Assembly (NCBI GenBank): GCA_900177435.1
Contig: FXAI01000015.1
Coordinates: 1-64,000, forward strand
DNA length: 64,000 nt
Reading direction: 5' to 3'
From: Alteromonadaceae bacterium Bs31
GTDB lineage: Bacteria > Pseudomonadota > Gammaproteobacteria > Pseudomonadales > Cellvibrionaceae
In this document: positions 36,708-46,692 of the stretch, piece after piece
Layout: every line of letters begins with the position of its first letter
Numbering within the stretch: the first letter of the stretch is position 1
The notes under the pieces: model-generated
Database searches by the model: none
What the model saw: the letters and a program-made list of their open reading frames with translations, nothing else
What the model was told of the DNA's origin: nothing
Made by a program: the position numbers and the translations under genes

Positions 36708-37145
36708 TTATGCTTGAGCGGCCTGCTGTCCACGGCTGGAAAATTCTTCCAGCAGGCTAACTAAATTACTGATGGTGTCTTTGCCTACCGCCTGATAAAG
36801 CAATTTATACTGCTTATCTACTTTGGGAGCGATGCGATCGTGAAGGCGATTACCTTTCGCACTCAAACGTATATTCAACGCGCGCTGATCGCTGCTATCC
36901 ACCTTTTTGATAATCACTTTATCAGTTTCAAGCCGATTAAGAATTCGTGAAAGGCTTGGGCTAAGGATACAGCTCTCCAGAGCCAAGTCTTGCGCATTCA
37001 TCTCAGCTTCGCGCTTTAAGGTGCGAATAACTCGCCACTGCTGTTCGGTTAAGCCAAATTCTGCCAGCACTGGTCGCACATAGGCGATGGAGTTTTCACG
37101 GGCCTTTAAGAGGAGTAGTGGAAGGTTTTCGTTGGATACTGTCAT
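36708..37145 (-). CDS. MarR-family transcriptional regulator (HpaR-like)
   Basis: This 145-residue MarR protein has a winged helix at about 35-105 (LTEQQWRVIRTLKREAEMNA; SPSLSRILNRLETDKVIIKK; DSSDQRALNIRLSAKG) and N- and C-terminal dimerisation helices. The DR-type wing with D-Q-R-A is typical. It resembles HpaR, regulator of homoprotocatechuate degradation, but no such catabolic genes lie nearby, so the target is unknown. ATG at 37145. It converges on the lipoprotein gene and stands alone. Confidence 0.88.
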   Translation of the reverse strand: MTVSNENLPLLLLKARENSIAYVRPVLAEFGLTEQQWRVIRTLKREAEMNAQDLALESCILSPSLSRILNRLETDKVIIKKVDSSDQRALNIRLSAKGNRLHDRIAPKVDKQYKLLYQAVGKDTISNLVSLLEEFSSRGQQAAQA

Positions 37146-37381
37146 TAAACTTACCTGCTTCCTTTAGCAATCACTTTCTTTAAAGCATAGCCAACAAAGC
37201 CTTGATAAATTTAATAAATCGATGCTTTCTAAAAACAATAATCAATAAAAAACAGCGCCCCCCTACTACATTGCCATAAGCCAGACGGAAAACCGGCAAA
37301 TAACAGCTAACATGTTAAAAGTGACAAAAAACCGGGCACAAGGCCCGGTTTTGATTAGCGCGTTAACGGCTAACACGCTAA
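37146..37381. other. Intergenic region with terminator hairpin
   Basis: These 236 bp hold the MarR promoter side and the end of the DUF1501-like gene. A second hairpin, TTAGCGCGTTA with TAACACGCTAA (about 37354-37380, one mismatch), lies directly before the terminator on the minus strand. No gene is seen. Confidence 0.4.
37328..37352 (-). terminator. Terminator of the heme-protein operon
   Basis: AAAACCGGGC (37328-37337) pairs with GCCCGGTTTT (37343-37352) around a 5-nt loop. Read on the minus strand it is followed by TTTTTT-rich sequence, so it ends the operon 42798-37382. Confidence 0.8.
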
Positions 37382-39019
37382 CTAAACGATAGAGCCGTCC
37401 ACAATGGGCTGAAAGGCGGTCAACCTGTCCATTACACCGGAACCACCTAGGCCATGCAGTAATCCTTTTTCGGTAAAAGCAAGTTCAAACTGCGATTGCG
37501 CATTGCTCCCGTGCAAGGCCATGTAGTTAAGCATTACCGTCTGAACTAACAAGTTAACATTATTCGCAGCCGGATTAGGTCGGTCTGTGCTGGAGTTAGT
37601 CTCCACATCACCACTGCCGCGCATGTAGCCAATTTGCTGGTGACGAGCTTGTTCGTCTGCTGTGGCTCCCATCAAGACAGGGCGTCCACCAGGGTTATAA
37701 ACGAGGAAAAAAGCGGATGCGGTTTGCTGGTTATCCCCTGTCCAAACGCCCTTGCCGCGACCTTCTTCGGAATCATCTGTCATACCATTGCTGAATACCG
37801 AACCGTCACTGAACACGTAAAGCATAAGCGGCTTACCTTTTCTTGCGGCGTATTCCAGGCATGCCCCCATACAACGTCCAGCACGCAGATCTCTCTCCTC
37901 ACCGGTAGAGCGATCGCCGGTATGGTAATCGTAACCACCCATGGCAATAGTTCCCGCACCGGACAAACCTTCAATGACCAGCTTCATCACAGAAGCCGCT
38001 TTCTGGAATTCACGATCATCGTTGAATTCCTCGGTGCTAAAAATACCACTGGCACCGACAATATCCGGGTCAGCTGCCGGGTTGAGGGAAGCCGGATTAG
38101 GAAAGCGCTGTGCTAAATAGGCGCTTTTTACATAAGCGCATTGAACCAGGTCTTTAACATCCGCATCCAGAGTCATACCGGTACTAACGCGATCCAGCTT
38201 GGCTTTACTCACCCTCGATACCGCTTCCATTACCCGAACCACCTGCTCGTCGCTAAGCGCACCGAAATCACCAACATCCACCATGCCGGTAACGTCGGAA
38301 GGGCGATCGACTTTGGTTGGCCGAACTTCGTTGTTAATGAGATCTGCCGGTGCCATGGAGTTGCCGCCGGAATCTGAGGAACGTGAGCCAGCCAGAGCCA
38401 CCAAGCGACCATTAGCACCAGCCATGTTAATGGCGTACATGGGGTTGTGAGGGTTGTTAGCCGTATCGTTTTCTGAGCGTGCAGCAATTACGGCACCATT
38501 AATTGCCTGCTGTGTTCCGGGGGAGGTGCGCTCCAGAATTCCGCGTAGAAATTGACTGTCGGTGTGAAAAGCCAGGCCCAACTGAGTGTCAGTATGGTCA
38601 CCGTTACTCCCTGCCGCAGGGGTTGCTTCCGCCAGGCCCGGGATCATATCCCCCGGTAAACCCTGCTTGCTGTAACCGGCGGTACTGAGGAAATCCATCT
38701 GCCCACCTTGCCCGCCGACTAATACATTGGAGCCTGCGATATTGGCGCCACCGGCGAGATCAAAACAAATAAAAGGAATTTTACCTGCGCCATCGGTAAT
38801 GCCGCAGGCCAGCCGCAGCGCATCAATGTCGCTGGACAAGTCGTAATCCGCCTGACCAAAAGCTTTAGAACTGAACATGCTCAGCATTGGTGAACCGACC
38901 ACAGTACCCATTCCCGCCATAAAGCCCTGAGCGATAAAGTCTCGCCGGGTTTTTGGACGGTGATGATCTGGATGCTTTAAAGGCTCGTCCAGGCGATAAA
39001 AGTTTCTACGTTTAGCCAT
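37382..39019 (-). CDS. Tat-exported DUF1501-like protein
   Basis: This 545-residue protein has a twin-arginine signal (R25-R26 in TRRDFIAQGFM) followed by a hydrophobic stretch and AFG cleavage context, so it is folded before export. Sequences such as FICFDLAGGANIAGSNVLVG, YVFSDGSVFSNG and YDYHTGDRSTGEER fit the DUF1501 group, which is related to sulfatase/phosphatase-like folds and is often encoded beside cytochrome-like proteins in Planctomycetes and marine gammaproteobacteria. No standard active-site nucleophile is identified. It is the third and last gene of a minus-strand operon (42798 to 37382), 24 bp after the LamG lipoprotein gene. Confidence 0.75.
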   Translation of the reverse strand: MAKRRNFYRLDEPLKHPDHHRPKTRRDFIAQGFMAGMGTVVGSPMLSMFSSKAFGQADYDLSSDIDALRLACGITDGAGKIPFICFDLAGGANIAGSNVLVGGQGGQMDFLSTAGYSKQGLPGDMIPGLAEATPAAGSNGDHTDTQLGLAFHTDSQFLRGILERTSPGTQQAINGAVIAARSENDTANNPHNPMYAINMAGANGRLVALAGSRSSDSGGNSMAPADLINNEVRPTKVDRPSDVTGMVDVGDFGALSDEQVVRVMEAVSRVSKAKLDRVSTGMTLDADVKDLVQCAYVKSAYLAQRFPNPASLNPAADPDIVGASGIFSTEEFNDDREFQKAASVMKLVIEGLSGAGTIAMGGYDYHTGDRSTGEERDLRAGRCMGACLEYAARKGKPLMLYVFSDGSVFSNGMTDDSEEGRGKGVWTGDNQQTASAFFLVYNPGGRPVLMGATADEQARHQQIGYMRGSGDVETNSSTDRPNPAANNVNLLVQTVMLNYMALHGSNAQSQFELAFTEKGLLHGLGGSGVMDRLTAFQPIVDGSIV

Positions 39020-39043
39020 GATATTCGTTACCTTTGCATACAG

Positions 39044-41539
39044 TTATTGCAACAGCATCACTGCGCTGCCTGCGGTGGCAGCACAGAGTGCAATTGCGGT
39101 TGTGTTGGTATCAGCGCCTGTCATAGCACTTACAAGCGTATTCAGATGCGTTTTTACTGTGTCTGGCACTGGCTGGGTAGTGAGTACAGTATCCGTGCCC
39201 TCAACGTTCACAGCACCAGCACTTAAACGCGCTAGCAGCGGGTCGATAATCAAGTTGGAATTGCCAACATTGAGCGCGCTGGAGAACGTAAAGTCGGGGA
39301 AAACAATAGCGCGGCGAGACGTATCTTTCACCAGGGCATCACAATAAGCCACACTGAGCTGCATGATGCCCGCCTGATGCGCCGCCACAAAGGTATCTAT
39401 GGATTCCACCGTAGGTAGTTGCTGACGCACAGTGTTGTATACGTCTTCAACACTCGACGGCAGATTATCCAATGGGGTATTGGTAACCTGTGCGATGGTG
39501 GCATTGATTTCCGCGAAATGACGCAGACCAATATCAGACTGCTCTTTTTCAAGATCTGCCAGCACTGGCGGAGCAGGAGGCTCTGCCTCTACCCGGGTAT
39601 AACGACCTGTACCTATCTGATCAAAGGTGAGGAAAAACTGATCCAGGTCTGGCCCTTTATCAAGTGCTATTACTGCGCCCAACTCAGACAATGTGGCACC
39701 GGATTCAGCGCTGTAGTTAGTGCTGTTGATAGTGAGATCAAGCTTAGCGTAACTCTGGCCAATATCAGCCTCACGGCCGTTAACACCAATACGCACCCCT
39801 TTCATGACGATATCTTCGCTCGGCACACCGTCTCCCAAGCTGATAAAGAAGGGGTTGCTAAACAGATAGCTGTAACTGTCGAACTGCTCCACCTGAAATA
39901 CTACATAGGAGTCCGGAAGGGACACATACTGGCTGACGCCAAACAGTAAGTAGAATTTCTCGCCTACGCCCACCTCAAAGTTTGTCACGACCTCTTCAGC
40001 GGAGAGTGCACGATTATGCACAGCCAGGAAGCGAATCACCCCCTGCCACAAATATTCATCGTCTACTTCATTGCCCAGCACCAAGGCAAAGGTGTCATCC
40101 CAATCGTTCAGGTTGGCACCGGCCATGGTTTCATCCGAAGCTACCAACTCGCCATTTACGTAGATGGACATACCATCAAGAGGGTTGAAGCTGGCAACCA
40201 CATGCTGCAGGGTTGCCTGCAGAACTTCGTCGGCATCCGGTGTGGAGAGCATGGGCATGCCATTGCCGTCCGCCAGAGAACTGCGATTCAGAAAATTGTA
40301 GTTGTAGAGGGTTTGCCCCAGTGTGAAGTTGCGAATCTCGGAGCCACCGGAATAACTGATGATGCGCGCTGGGCCATCCTGAGTCACATTATCCGGCACC
40401 ACCCAGGCCTCGAGAGAATACTGGCCCGTAGCTCTGATTAAATCCCGCAGTTTGGCACTGGAGCTGGTGGAACCCTGAGCCTTGCCGTCGTTAATACGAA
40501 TGCCCCAGCCGCCCACACGCTGAACATTGCCGGTGAGGTTAAGGTTTAAAGCTGGCTCCACACCGCTGGTATCGAAAGCCGTTTCCAACGAGCTGTTTTT
40601 AAATTCATATAAGGCAATTACGTTGCTTTCAATACGGCCGCCACTGGCAGCTACAATGCCGTCTGGCAGACCGAGGGCTCGACTGGTAATCAGATCCGGG
40701 TCCACTTCTGTAATGGGAATTCCATCGGAAAACGCTGCAATCTGGGCCTCCATTGCCGCCGCATTAGAGGTGCAATCGCCCCAGCAGTTATGAAACTCAT
40801 TGGCAAGTCGCAACACCAGGCGCGAGGAACCGGGTGAATCCAGGTTCATCTTACTGCGCGCGGCATCGTAGGCAACATCCACATCGCCACTGCCAAGGAA
40901 AGGCTGTTGCTGCAGAGGTGCATCTTCCGAATGACAGGCAGCGCAATAGTCCTCTCGACTCAAGAGGGTATAGACCGTGGATTCAAACAAAGCGCTATCC
41001 GCGGGAAAGCTTTTACTGTCCGCCACGGGAATATCTGTTGGGGCAATAAGCACAATAACGTTGCTGCTGGCCCCAGTAGCAGTCGCCCAGGCCTCAATAT
41101 AGTTGGTGATAATCTCCGCACATACCTCTGGCTCGGTACCCCAGCAGTTATGACCGCCCGCTACCTTTTGTACGATGCGAGAGTTTTGCGGAATTTCCAG
41201 ATCTATTAGCGGGTTGGCCGAAGCGTAAGCCATGTTGATATCGTCACGGCGCACGAACTCGGGAGAGGTACCGCCTTCGATATGGCAGGTGCCGCAACGA
41301 TCTTCTCCAGCAAGCTTATCCCATACATTCAGCTTGAAACTTTGTACATCGTCGGTACTGGCCGAGGGGCCGTTGTACTGAACGCCTTGCTCACCGTCTG
41401 CACGGGAAAAATTATCGTTCTGCTCAACAGACTCTCCGCTGCCACCACTACAGGCAGCCAAAGTAACAACAGCAGTTAACAAAAAAGCTGTTTTTGCGGA
41501 ATTCACAAACCGGGGCAGGTGAATGCTTAAAGTATTCAT
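39044..41539 (-). CDS. Diheme lipoprotein with LamG-like domain
   Basis: This 831-residue lipoprotein has a lipobox (LAAC, Cys30), two c-type heme motifs, C82-GT-CH86 and C199-AA-CH203, each followed by a repeat ending in HNCWG (129-133 and again near 250), then a concanavalin-like LamG domain at about 310-520 (YSLEAWVVPDN, GMSIYVNGELV, HNRALSAEEV). The C-terminal part is unassigned. The two heme-bearing halves look like internal duplicates. It overlaps the upstream heme gene by 4 nt (ATGA). Expected on the outer membrane or periplasmic face; substrate is unknown. Confidence 0.78.
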   Translation of the reverse strand: MNTLSIHLPRFVNSAKTAFLLTAVVTLAACSGGSGESVEQNDNFSRADGEQGVQYNGPSASTDDVQSFKLNVWDKLAGEDRCGTCHIEGGTSPEFVRRDDINMAYASANPLIDLEIPQNSRIVQKVAGGHNCWGTEPEVCAEIITNYIEAWATATGASSNVIVLIAPTDIPVADSKSFPADSALFESTVYTLLSREDYCAACHSEDAPLQQQPFLGSGDVDVAYDAARSKMNLDSPGSSRLVLRLANEFHNCWGDCTSNAAAMEAQIAAFSDGIPITEVDPDLITSRALGLPDGIVAASGGRIESNVIALYEFKNSSLETAFDTSGVEPALNLNLTGNVQRVGGWGIRINDGKAQGSTSSSAKLRDLIRATGQYSLEAWVVPDNVTQDGPARIISYSGGSEIRNFTLGQTLYNYNFLNRSSLADGNGMPMLSTPDADEVLQATLQHVVASFNPLDGMSIYVNGELVASDETMAGANLNDWDDTFALVLGNEVDDEYLWQGVIRFLAVHNRALSAEEVVTNFEVGVGEKFYLLFGVSQYVSLPDSYVVFQVEQFDSYSYLFSNPFFISLGDGVPSEDIVMKGVRIGVNGREADIGQSYAKLDLTINSTNYSAESGATLSELGAVIALDKGPDLDQFFLTFDQIGTGRYTRVEAEPPAPPVLADLEKEQSDIGLRHFAEINATIAQVTNTPLDNLPSSVEDVYNTVRQQLPTVESIDTFVAAHQAGIMQLSVAYCDALVKDTSRRAIVFPDFTFSSALNVGNSNLIIDPLLARLSAGAVNVEGTDTVLTTQPVPDTVKTHLNTLVSAMTGADTNTTAIALCAATAGSAVMLLQ

Positions 41540-42798
41540 TCGTCACCCCCTTTGCAGTAGTCCGCCGATTCTGCGAATACCTGCTTAATGTTGTAAGTAG
41601 TGTTTTTAAAGCTGCTTACCATACTGGTAATAGCTGCTCGATCATCAGCGTCCCCCGGCTCGCGCAGGCATACGGCTTGAAATACTTTCTTTACCTGACA
41701 AGAAGCAAACGCCTCGGTATGCGCCAGTTCCTGAAGCATGGAGCGTGCTCCCGAACCACTGCCTGGTAGCTGCGCGTCCCAGCCAAGTACTTGGTTTTGG
41801 CCTTTACGCCAGTAGTTTTCCCAGTTGTCGTTTGGCGTCACATAACCCCCAGGGAAGGTTGCGCTATTAATATGGTATTTGGCTTTTACCCGGGTTCCCG
41901 TTTCCGGGTCTGAGGTTCCGGCAGCGTTATAGGAGATTTGACCGTTTTCGCCAAGAAGGTCCTCGTCTGCATCGTATAGATAATCGTAATAGGCAAAAGC
42001 CTGAGCAAGAGGGTCCATTCCCGCATGACAACCGAGACAGTTATTCAGATAAACCCTGGCGTCACCGCCTGGGCTGCGCGATACGTCTTGACGTATGCGA
42101 TCGGGGACACGGCTCACGTCGTGAACCTGCTCTAAATCCATACAGAGATGATTAAGCAGCGTGAATCGGAAATTTGCGCGATTGGTGCCCGCCTTAAAAA
42201 ATGATCGAGCCGCAGCTCTGGAGGTAACAACACCCGCAGTAGCATCCGATGGCAAACCGGTTAGGCTACTCTGCGAGCGACTCACCAAGGTGTCTTTGAG
42301 GCTGACACCACTGCTCTCCAGTTGTTCGTAATGGTCGTTATTACTATTGGAGTATGCAGGTAAACCCGACGAGTCACCCACATAAAGAATATCGGCATAG
42401 AGCAGCTCGCGAAAATCCAACTCATCCCGCACAAAGCCTACAACGGTTGAGGTGTAGTCGTTTAGAGGAACGAAAACATCCTGCTCACGATTAGTCCAGG
42501 GCGCCGCCCAATTTTTTAGCGTTACGTTATAGAAGCCATCGTGCTCCATAGCAATCATGGCGGCTGCAACACCGTTGACACTGCCCGACTCGCCTTTATC
42601 CAGCTCAGCTTTCATCTGCAGTAAAATGGTTTCTGTGGGGGGCACGCCGGTCAAGCGGTCATGCATGCGCTTTGCCTGTTCAAGGGTGCCTGCGCTTGAT
42701 GCTGCAGACCACCCAAACAATGCAATCGCTACTGCGGTGAATAGCCCGGCACCATGCGCCTGTTTGCGCTTGATGTGGGTAAGTAAACTCGTGTTCAT
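41536..42798 (-). CDS. Secreted c-type heme protein (DUF1585/1592-like)
   Basis: This 420-residue protein has a signal peptide (GLFTAVAIALFGWSAASSAG) and one heme motif, C254-LG-CH258, in NNCLGCHAGMDPLAQAFAYY. GCHxxMDPLAxAFxxYD is the hallmark of the DUF1585/DUF1588-type cytochrome-like proteins found with DUF1501 or DUF1552 partners. The N-terminal part (LLYADILYVG) also fits this group. It is the first gene of the operon, divergent from the hydrazine-synthase-alpha-like gene across 579 bp. Electron partner is unknown. Confidence 0.75.
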   Translation of the reverse strand: MNTSLLTHIKRKQAHGAGLFTAVAIALFGWSAASSAGTLEQAKRMHDRLTGVPPTETILLQMKAELDKGESGSVNGVAAAMIAMEHDGFYNVTLKNWAAPWTNREQDVFVPLNDYTSTVVGFVRDELDFRELLYADILYVGDSSGLPAYSNSNNDHYEQLESSGVSLKDTLVSRSQSSLTGLPSDATAGVVTSRAAARSFFKAGTNRANFRFTLLNHLCMDLEQVHDVSRVPDRIRQDVSRSPGGDARVYLNNCLGCHAGMDPLAQAFAYYDYLYDADEDLLGENGQISYNAAGTSDPETGTRVKAKYHINSATFPGGYVTPNDNWENYWRKGQNQVLGWDAQLPGSGSGARSMLQELAHTEAFASCQVKKVFQAVCLREPGDADDRAAITSMVSSFKNTTYNIKQVFAESADYCKGGDE

Positions 42799-43377
42799 CG
42801 CCTCGCCTTCTCTGCTGGTATCTTGCGTAAAATTCGGTATCCAAATCGAAAAATAAATCCTTTTAATCCGTTCCTTGTTTATTCACTGTTCTGCTCACAA
42901 AATTTGTTTGCTTGCGCCATTTTTTGTCAGTTAGTGACTGTTTTTCTTAAATTAAACAAACGTTTTGCTCTCTTGCCGTCCGTTTGCTCTCGTTGTGTCG
43001 AGTAAAAACCGAACAACGCAGGAAATGTTCCCAACACTTCGCTAACCTTCAAGAATAGTGTTAAATCCTGTAAAAGTGAGACCTGCTTCATGAGAATCCG
43101 CCCTTTACTTCCGCTTAGATAAGTTTTTTTACTAAATACATGCCAAACTTCGAAAACGGTTATTTAAAAGATCACTCAAATCTATCTGCTTCCACTCTTC
43201 CATATTCGCTGAAAATATCTTTTATTCTGTAAAAAAACGTAATACCTAGGCTCGATCTACAAAAAAAGCCTGTTATAGGCATAAAGGTTGTTTTACATTC
43301 GTTAATAGCAAACACGGATAGAAAACTATCCAAATCAGCAAGGGCGGCTTCACTAAATTCATATTTCGAGCAAAGTC
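42799..43377. promoter_or_regulatory. Divergent control region of the two heme-protein operons
   Basis: 579 bp, AT-rich, between the starts of two extracytoplasmic heme-protein operons that run in opposite directions. It must hold both promoters, and a shared regulator is plausible. No gene, no clear palindrome and no strong sigma-70 pair was found by eye. Confidence 0.4.
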
Positions 43378-46300
43378 ATGGCTTATAAACATTTTCTTTT
43401 AATTCTGAGCACAGCCTCCCTAATTGGCATAAGCGGTTGCGACGTCAGCAGTGGCGGAGGTGGTGGCGACAGTCAGGAGCCAGACCCGGTAGTGGTGGAT
43501 TTCCCCATCGCTTATATAGAGCGGCCAATCCCACGCGATGAGGAAGGCGAATTTATTCCCGACAATATGCTCGACCTTATTGCATTTAAACCCGGCGCCC
43601 GCTTATTACTAAAGGACAGGGCTTCGGTACCCGCAGACAGCATGGTAATTACCGATATTGCTTTCGCCGCGCAGCAGAGCGAAGAGGCGATGGAAGACGC
43701 AGAGACCCCCGCTGAAGACACTCCCCTTTACGACGTAAAAGATCTCTCAGTAAATGCTGAAGGAACGAGGCTACTGTTTGCCATGCGCGCACCGGAAATC
43801 CCCGATGCAGACGAAGAAGATCAACCCACGTGGAACATTTGGGAATACGACCTGGAAACAGAAATTCTGCGCCGCATAATAGAATCAGACACAATTGCCG
43901 AAGAAGGCCAGGACATAATGCCTGCCTATCTCGCCGATGGCAGTATTGTATTTTCATCCAACCGTCAGCGCCGCTCGCGCGCGGTTTTGCTTGATGAAAA
44001 TAAACCTCAGTTTGCCGCACTTACCGAAGATGGAGAGGAAACCGAAACTTTTCTTCTGCATGTAATGGATGAATTCGGCAGCGAGATAAAACAAATAACC
44101 TTTAACCAAAGCCACGACTTGTACCCGACCTTGCTCGAAGATGGCCGCATCATGTTTTTGCGCTGGGATAACTATCACGGAGACAAAGATCGCCTCAGCC
44201 TCTACACCGCCAACCCTAACGGCAGTATGGTCAGCCTGGAGTATGGTTTTCATAGCCAGATGACCGGCTCTAATGCCACTGAAGGTGTTTTTTCTAAACC
44301 GCGAGAGCTGCTGGACAACAAAATTCAGGTCACCTTGCGCCCACGTATTTCGGAAATACTCGGCGGCGGTATGATCGCCATCGACACGCAGAATTTCACC
44401 GAATTAAATGTAGATGCTTCCGGCTCCGGCGCGGCGGGCCCGGCACAAAGCTCACTTGTTGAAGGCAATATCTCCACCGACGGGTCGCCATCGCTTGCCG
44501 GCTACTTTAGTTCGGTGTACCCCATTAACGAAGTGGACGAGCGCCTGCTGGTGAGCTGGAGCCCCTGTCAATTATTCGGCTTCAAACTGGGTATTTTCGT
44601 CGACGACGCACTGCAACTAATCAATGAAAACGGTGCTTTTGTCAATCGTGAAGGCACGCCTAGCAGCGACCCTGTGGTCATCGAGCAGGACGAAGTCGGC
44701 GTTTTCCCCTGCACAGAAACCGCCATCAGCCAAAGCAATATTCAGCCGGCGCCTCCGGTATATGGCCTGTGGTTATTCGACCCGCTAGAGCAGGAGCAGG
44801 CACCCGTCGTTCTTTCACAGCAAGAAACCATGTTCACCGAAGCACTGGTCATTCAAACCCGCCCACTTCCTAACTTTATTGGCGACCCCATTCCGGGCAT
44901 AGATTTTGACGCAGAGCTGGAAGCAGAAAATGTGGGTATCGTGCATATTCGCAGTGTGTACGATGTTGACGGTAATGATAGTTCCCCCAATGGCATCAGC
45001 GCAACGGCAGACCCTCTGCAAACACCTGAAGACCAGCGCCCCGCTCGTTTTATCCGCATCGTTAAAGCCGTCTCTACCGCCAGTGACGACGTGGTGGATT
45101 TCGATGGCGATGCTTTTGGCGTAGCCCGAAATCATATGAAAGATATTCTGGGTTACGTGCCCATCGAACCCGACGGCTCCGCCATGTTTAAAGTACCCGC
45201 CGATGTTGCCTTTAGCTTCTCCATCCTCGATGGCAAGGGCAAGCGCATTAATCCGGACGGCAGCGGTGAGCCCGGTCAGCGCCATGAATACTGGATGGCC
45301 TTACGCGCTGGTGAAGTGCGCGAATGCAGCGGCTGCCATGCCGATGGTGAGACAGAAACTCCGCACGGTCGCTACAACGCCGAACCAGAATCCATCAACA
45401 TGGGCGCACTGGCAGCAGCCCCCTTTGCCAACACGCAACTACGTGATGAGTTTGGTACTCCCCACATTACACCAGAAGTGGGCGAAACCATGGCCCAGTA
45501 TTTTTCCCGCTTAAATGGCCCGCGAACCCCCTCAATTAATATTCTGGATTACAGCGACTGGACAGAGGACGGCAGTAATCGCCCCAAAGTCGCCACCACC
45601 GATTTCAGCTATGGCGACCTTCGCACTGAAGCACCCACCGAGTGCGGCAGCGAATGGAATAGCCTGTGCCGCATCGTCATCAACTACCTGGACCACATTC
45701 AACCAATCTGGGAATTAGCACGGGTAGTTACCGACCCTAACGACACCAATATTATTCTCGCGGACAACACCTGCACCAGTTGCCACGCGCGGCAAAAAGA
45801 CGGTGTGTTTATGATTCCTGCAGGCACACCACCACGCCAATTAAATCTCACCAGCGAACAGATAGAGGGAGAAAACTACTATGTAGCTTCCTATGTGAAT
45901 CTGTTTAATGGTGTGCTGCGCCAGGAATTATTAGTGGATTCAGAAGGCAATATCGTCGCCGTTGGCAATGAAACCGAGCCGGAAGAAAGCGCCCAGTTCT
46001 TTTTAATCAGCCAGTTGATGTTAAACGGTGTACTGCAGTACCAAGCGACTGACAGCAATAACAGTGTTGTCCCTGTGCCCCTTACTAACACCGACCCGGA
46101 ATTTACTCTGGTGCTGGACGACGCCATGAACCCAATCCCCTTTGAAGCCTATGTATTGGATAGCAGCGGTCAGCGCATTCTCGACCCCTCACCCTCCGGC
46201 ATTCAGTATGTGTACCTGGAGGTGCAGCTGAATATTAGCGGAATACCGCAATACCAGGCAGTAAACGCCAGCAGCGAACTGGTCTTCGCTGCTATCGATA

Positions 46301-46593
46301 CGGCAGATCCCAACCTTACCTTAATCCGGGATATTGATAGTAATCCTGTGCCCTATACTATCTTCGACTTTGATGACCAGAACCAAAAACAAATTAACCG
46401 CATCGCAACAGGCAACCGCTCACCCAGTGTACTCTCACCGGCTGGCGCAACGGCCTCTGATCAGTTTTTTGACGTTTTCGAGGCGGGCGGTACACACGAA
46501 GGGTATTTGAATGGCGCGGAACTCAAACTTATTGCAGAATGGCTGGATATCGGAGCCCAGTACTACAATAATCAATTTGAAGCTCCACCATAG
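43378..46593 (+). CDS. Diheme lipoprotein like hydrazine synthase alpha (HzsA-related)
   Basis: This 1,071-residue lipoprotein has a lipobox (GISGC, Cys21), a PD40/TolB-like beta-propeller in the N-terminal half (SVNAEGTRLLFAMRAPE; PAYLADGSIVFSSNRQ; PTLLEDGRIMFLRWDNYH), a middle region typical of the hydrazine-synthase-alpha group (VPIEPDGSAMFKVPADVAF), and two heme motifs, C650-SG-CH654 and C799-TS-CH803. The first is followed by HGRYNAEPESINMGA. HzsA relatives occur widely outside anammox bacteria and are not hydrazine synthases there; beta and gamma subunits are absent here. It starts the plus-strand operon. Surface redox role is inference. Confidence 0.78.
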   Translation: MAYKHFLLILSTASLIGISGCDVSSGGGGGDSQEPDPVVVDFPIAYIERPIPRDEEGEFIPDNMLDLIAFKPGARLLLKDRASVPADSMVITDIAFAAQQSEEAMEDAETPAEDTPLYDVKDLSVNAEGTRLLFAMRAPEIPDADEEDQPTWNIWEYDLETEILRRIIESDTIAEEGQDIMPAYLADGSIVFSSNRQRRSRAVLLDENKPQFAALTEDGEETETFLLHVMDEFGSEIKQITFNQSHDLYPTLLEDGRIMFLRWDNYHGDKDRLSLYTANPNGSMVSLEYGFHSQMTGSNATEGVFSKPRELLDNKIQVTLRPRISEILGGGMIAIDTQNFTELNVDASGSGAAGPAQSSLVEGNISTDGSPSLAGYFSSVYPINEVDERLLVSWSPCQLFGFKLGIFVDDALQLINENGAFVNREGTPSSDPVVIEQDEVGVFPCTETAISQSNIQPAPPVYGLWLFDPLEQEQAPVVLSQQETMFTEALVIQTRPLPNFIGDPIPGIDFDAELEAENVGIVHIRSVYDVDGNDSSPNGISATADPLQTPEDQRPARFIRIVKAVSTASDDVVDFDGDAFGVARNHMKDILGYVPIEPDGSAMFKVPADVAFSFSILDGKGKRINPDGSGEPGQRHEYWMALRAGEVRECSGCHADGETETPHGRYNAEPESINMGALAAAPFANTQLRDEFGTPHITPEVGETMAQYFSRLNGPRTPSINILDYSDWTEDGSNRPKVATTDFSYGDLRTEAPTECGSEWNSLCRIVINYLDHIQPIWELARVVTDPNDTNIILADNTCTSCHARQKDGVFMIPAGTPPRQLNLTSEQIEGENYYVASYVNLFNGVLRQELLVDSEGNIVAVGNETEPEESAQFFLISQLMLNGVLQYQATDSNNSVVPVPLTNTDPEFTLVLDDAMNPIPFEAYVLDSSGQRILDPSPSGIQYVYLEVQLNISGIPQYQAVNASSELVFAAIDTADPNLTLIRDIDSNPVPYTIFDFDDQNQKQINRIATGNRSPSVLSPAGATASDQFFDVFEAGGTHEGYLNGAELKLIAEWLDIGAQYYNNQFEAPP

Positions 46594-46692
46594 ACCGAGA
46601 AGAACGAGTCAATATTTATTGAACCTGTTCACAACTTTGGCGGGTAATAAAACCTTCCTTCGCCCAGATCAATTGGACGGCACGCTGTATAT

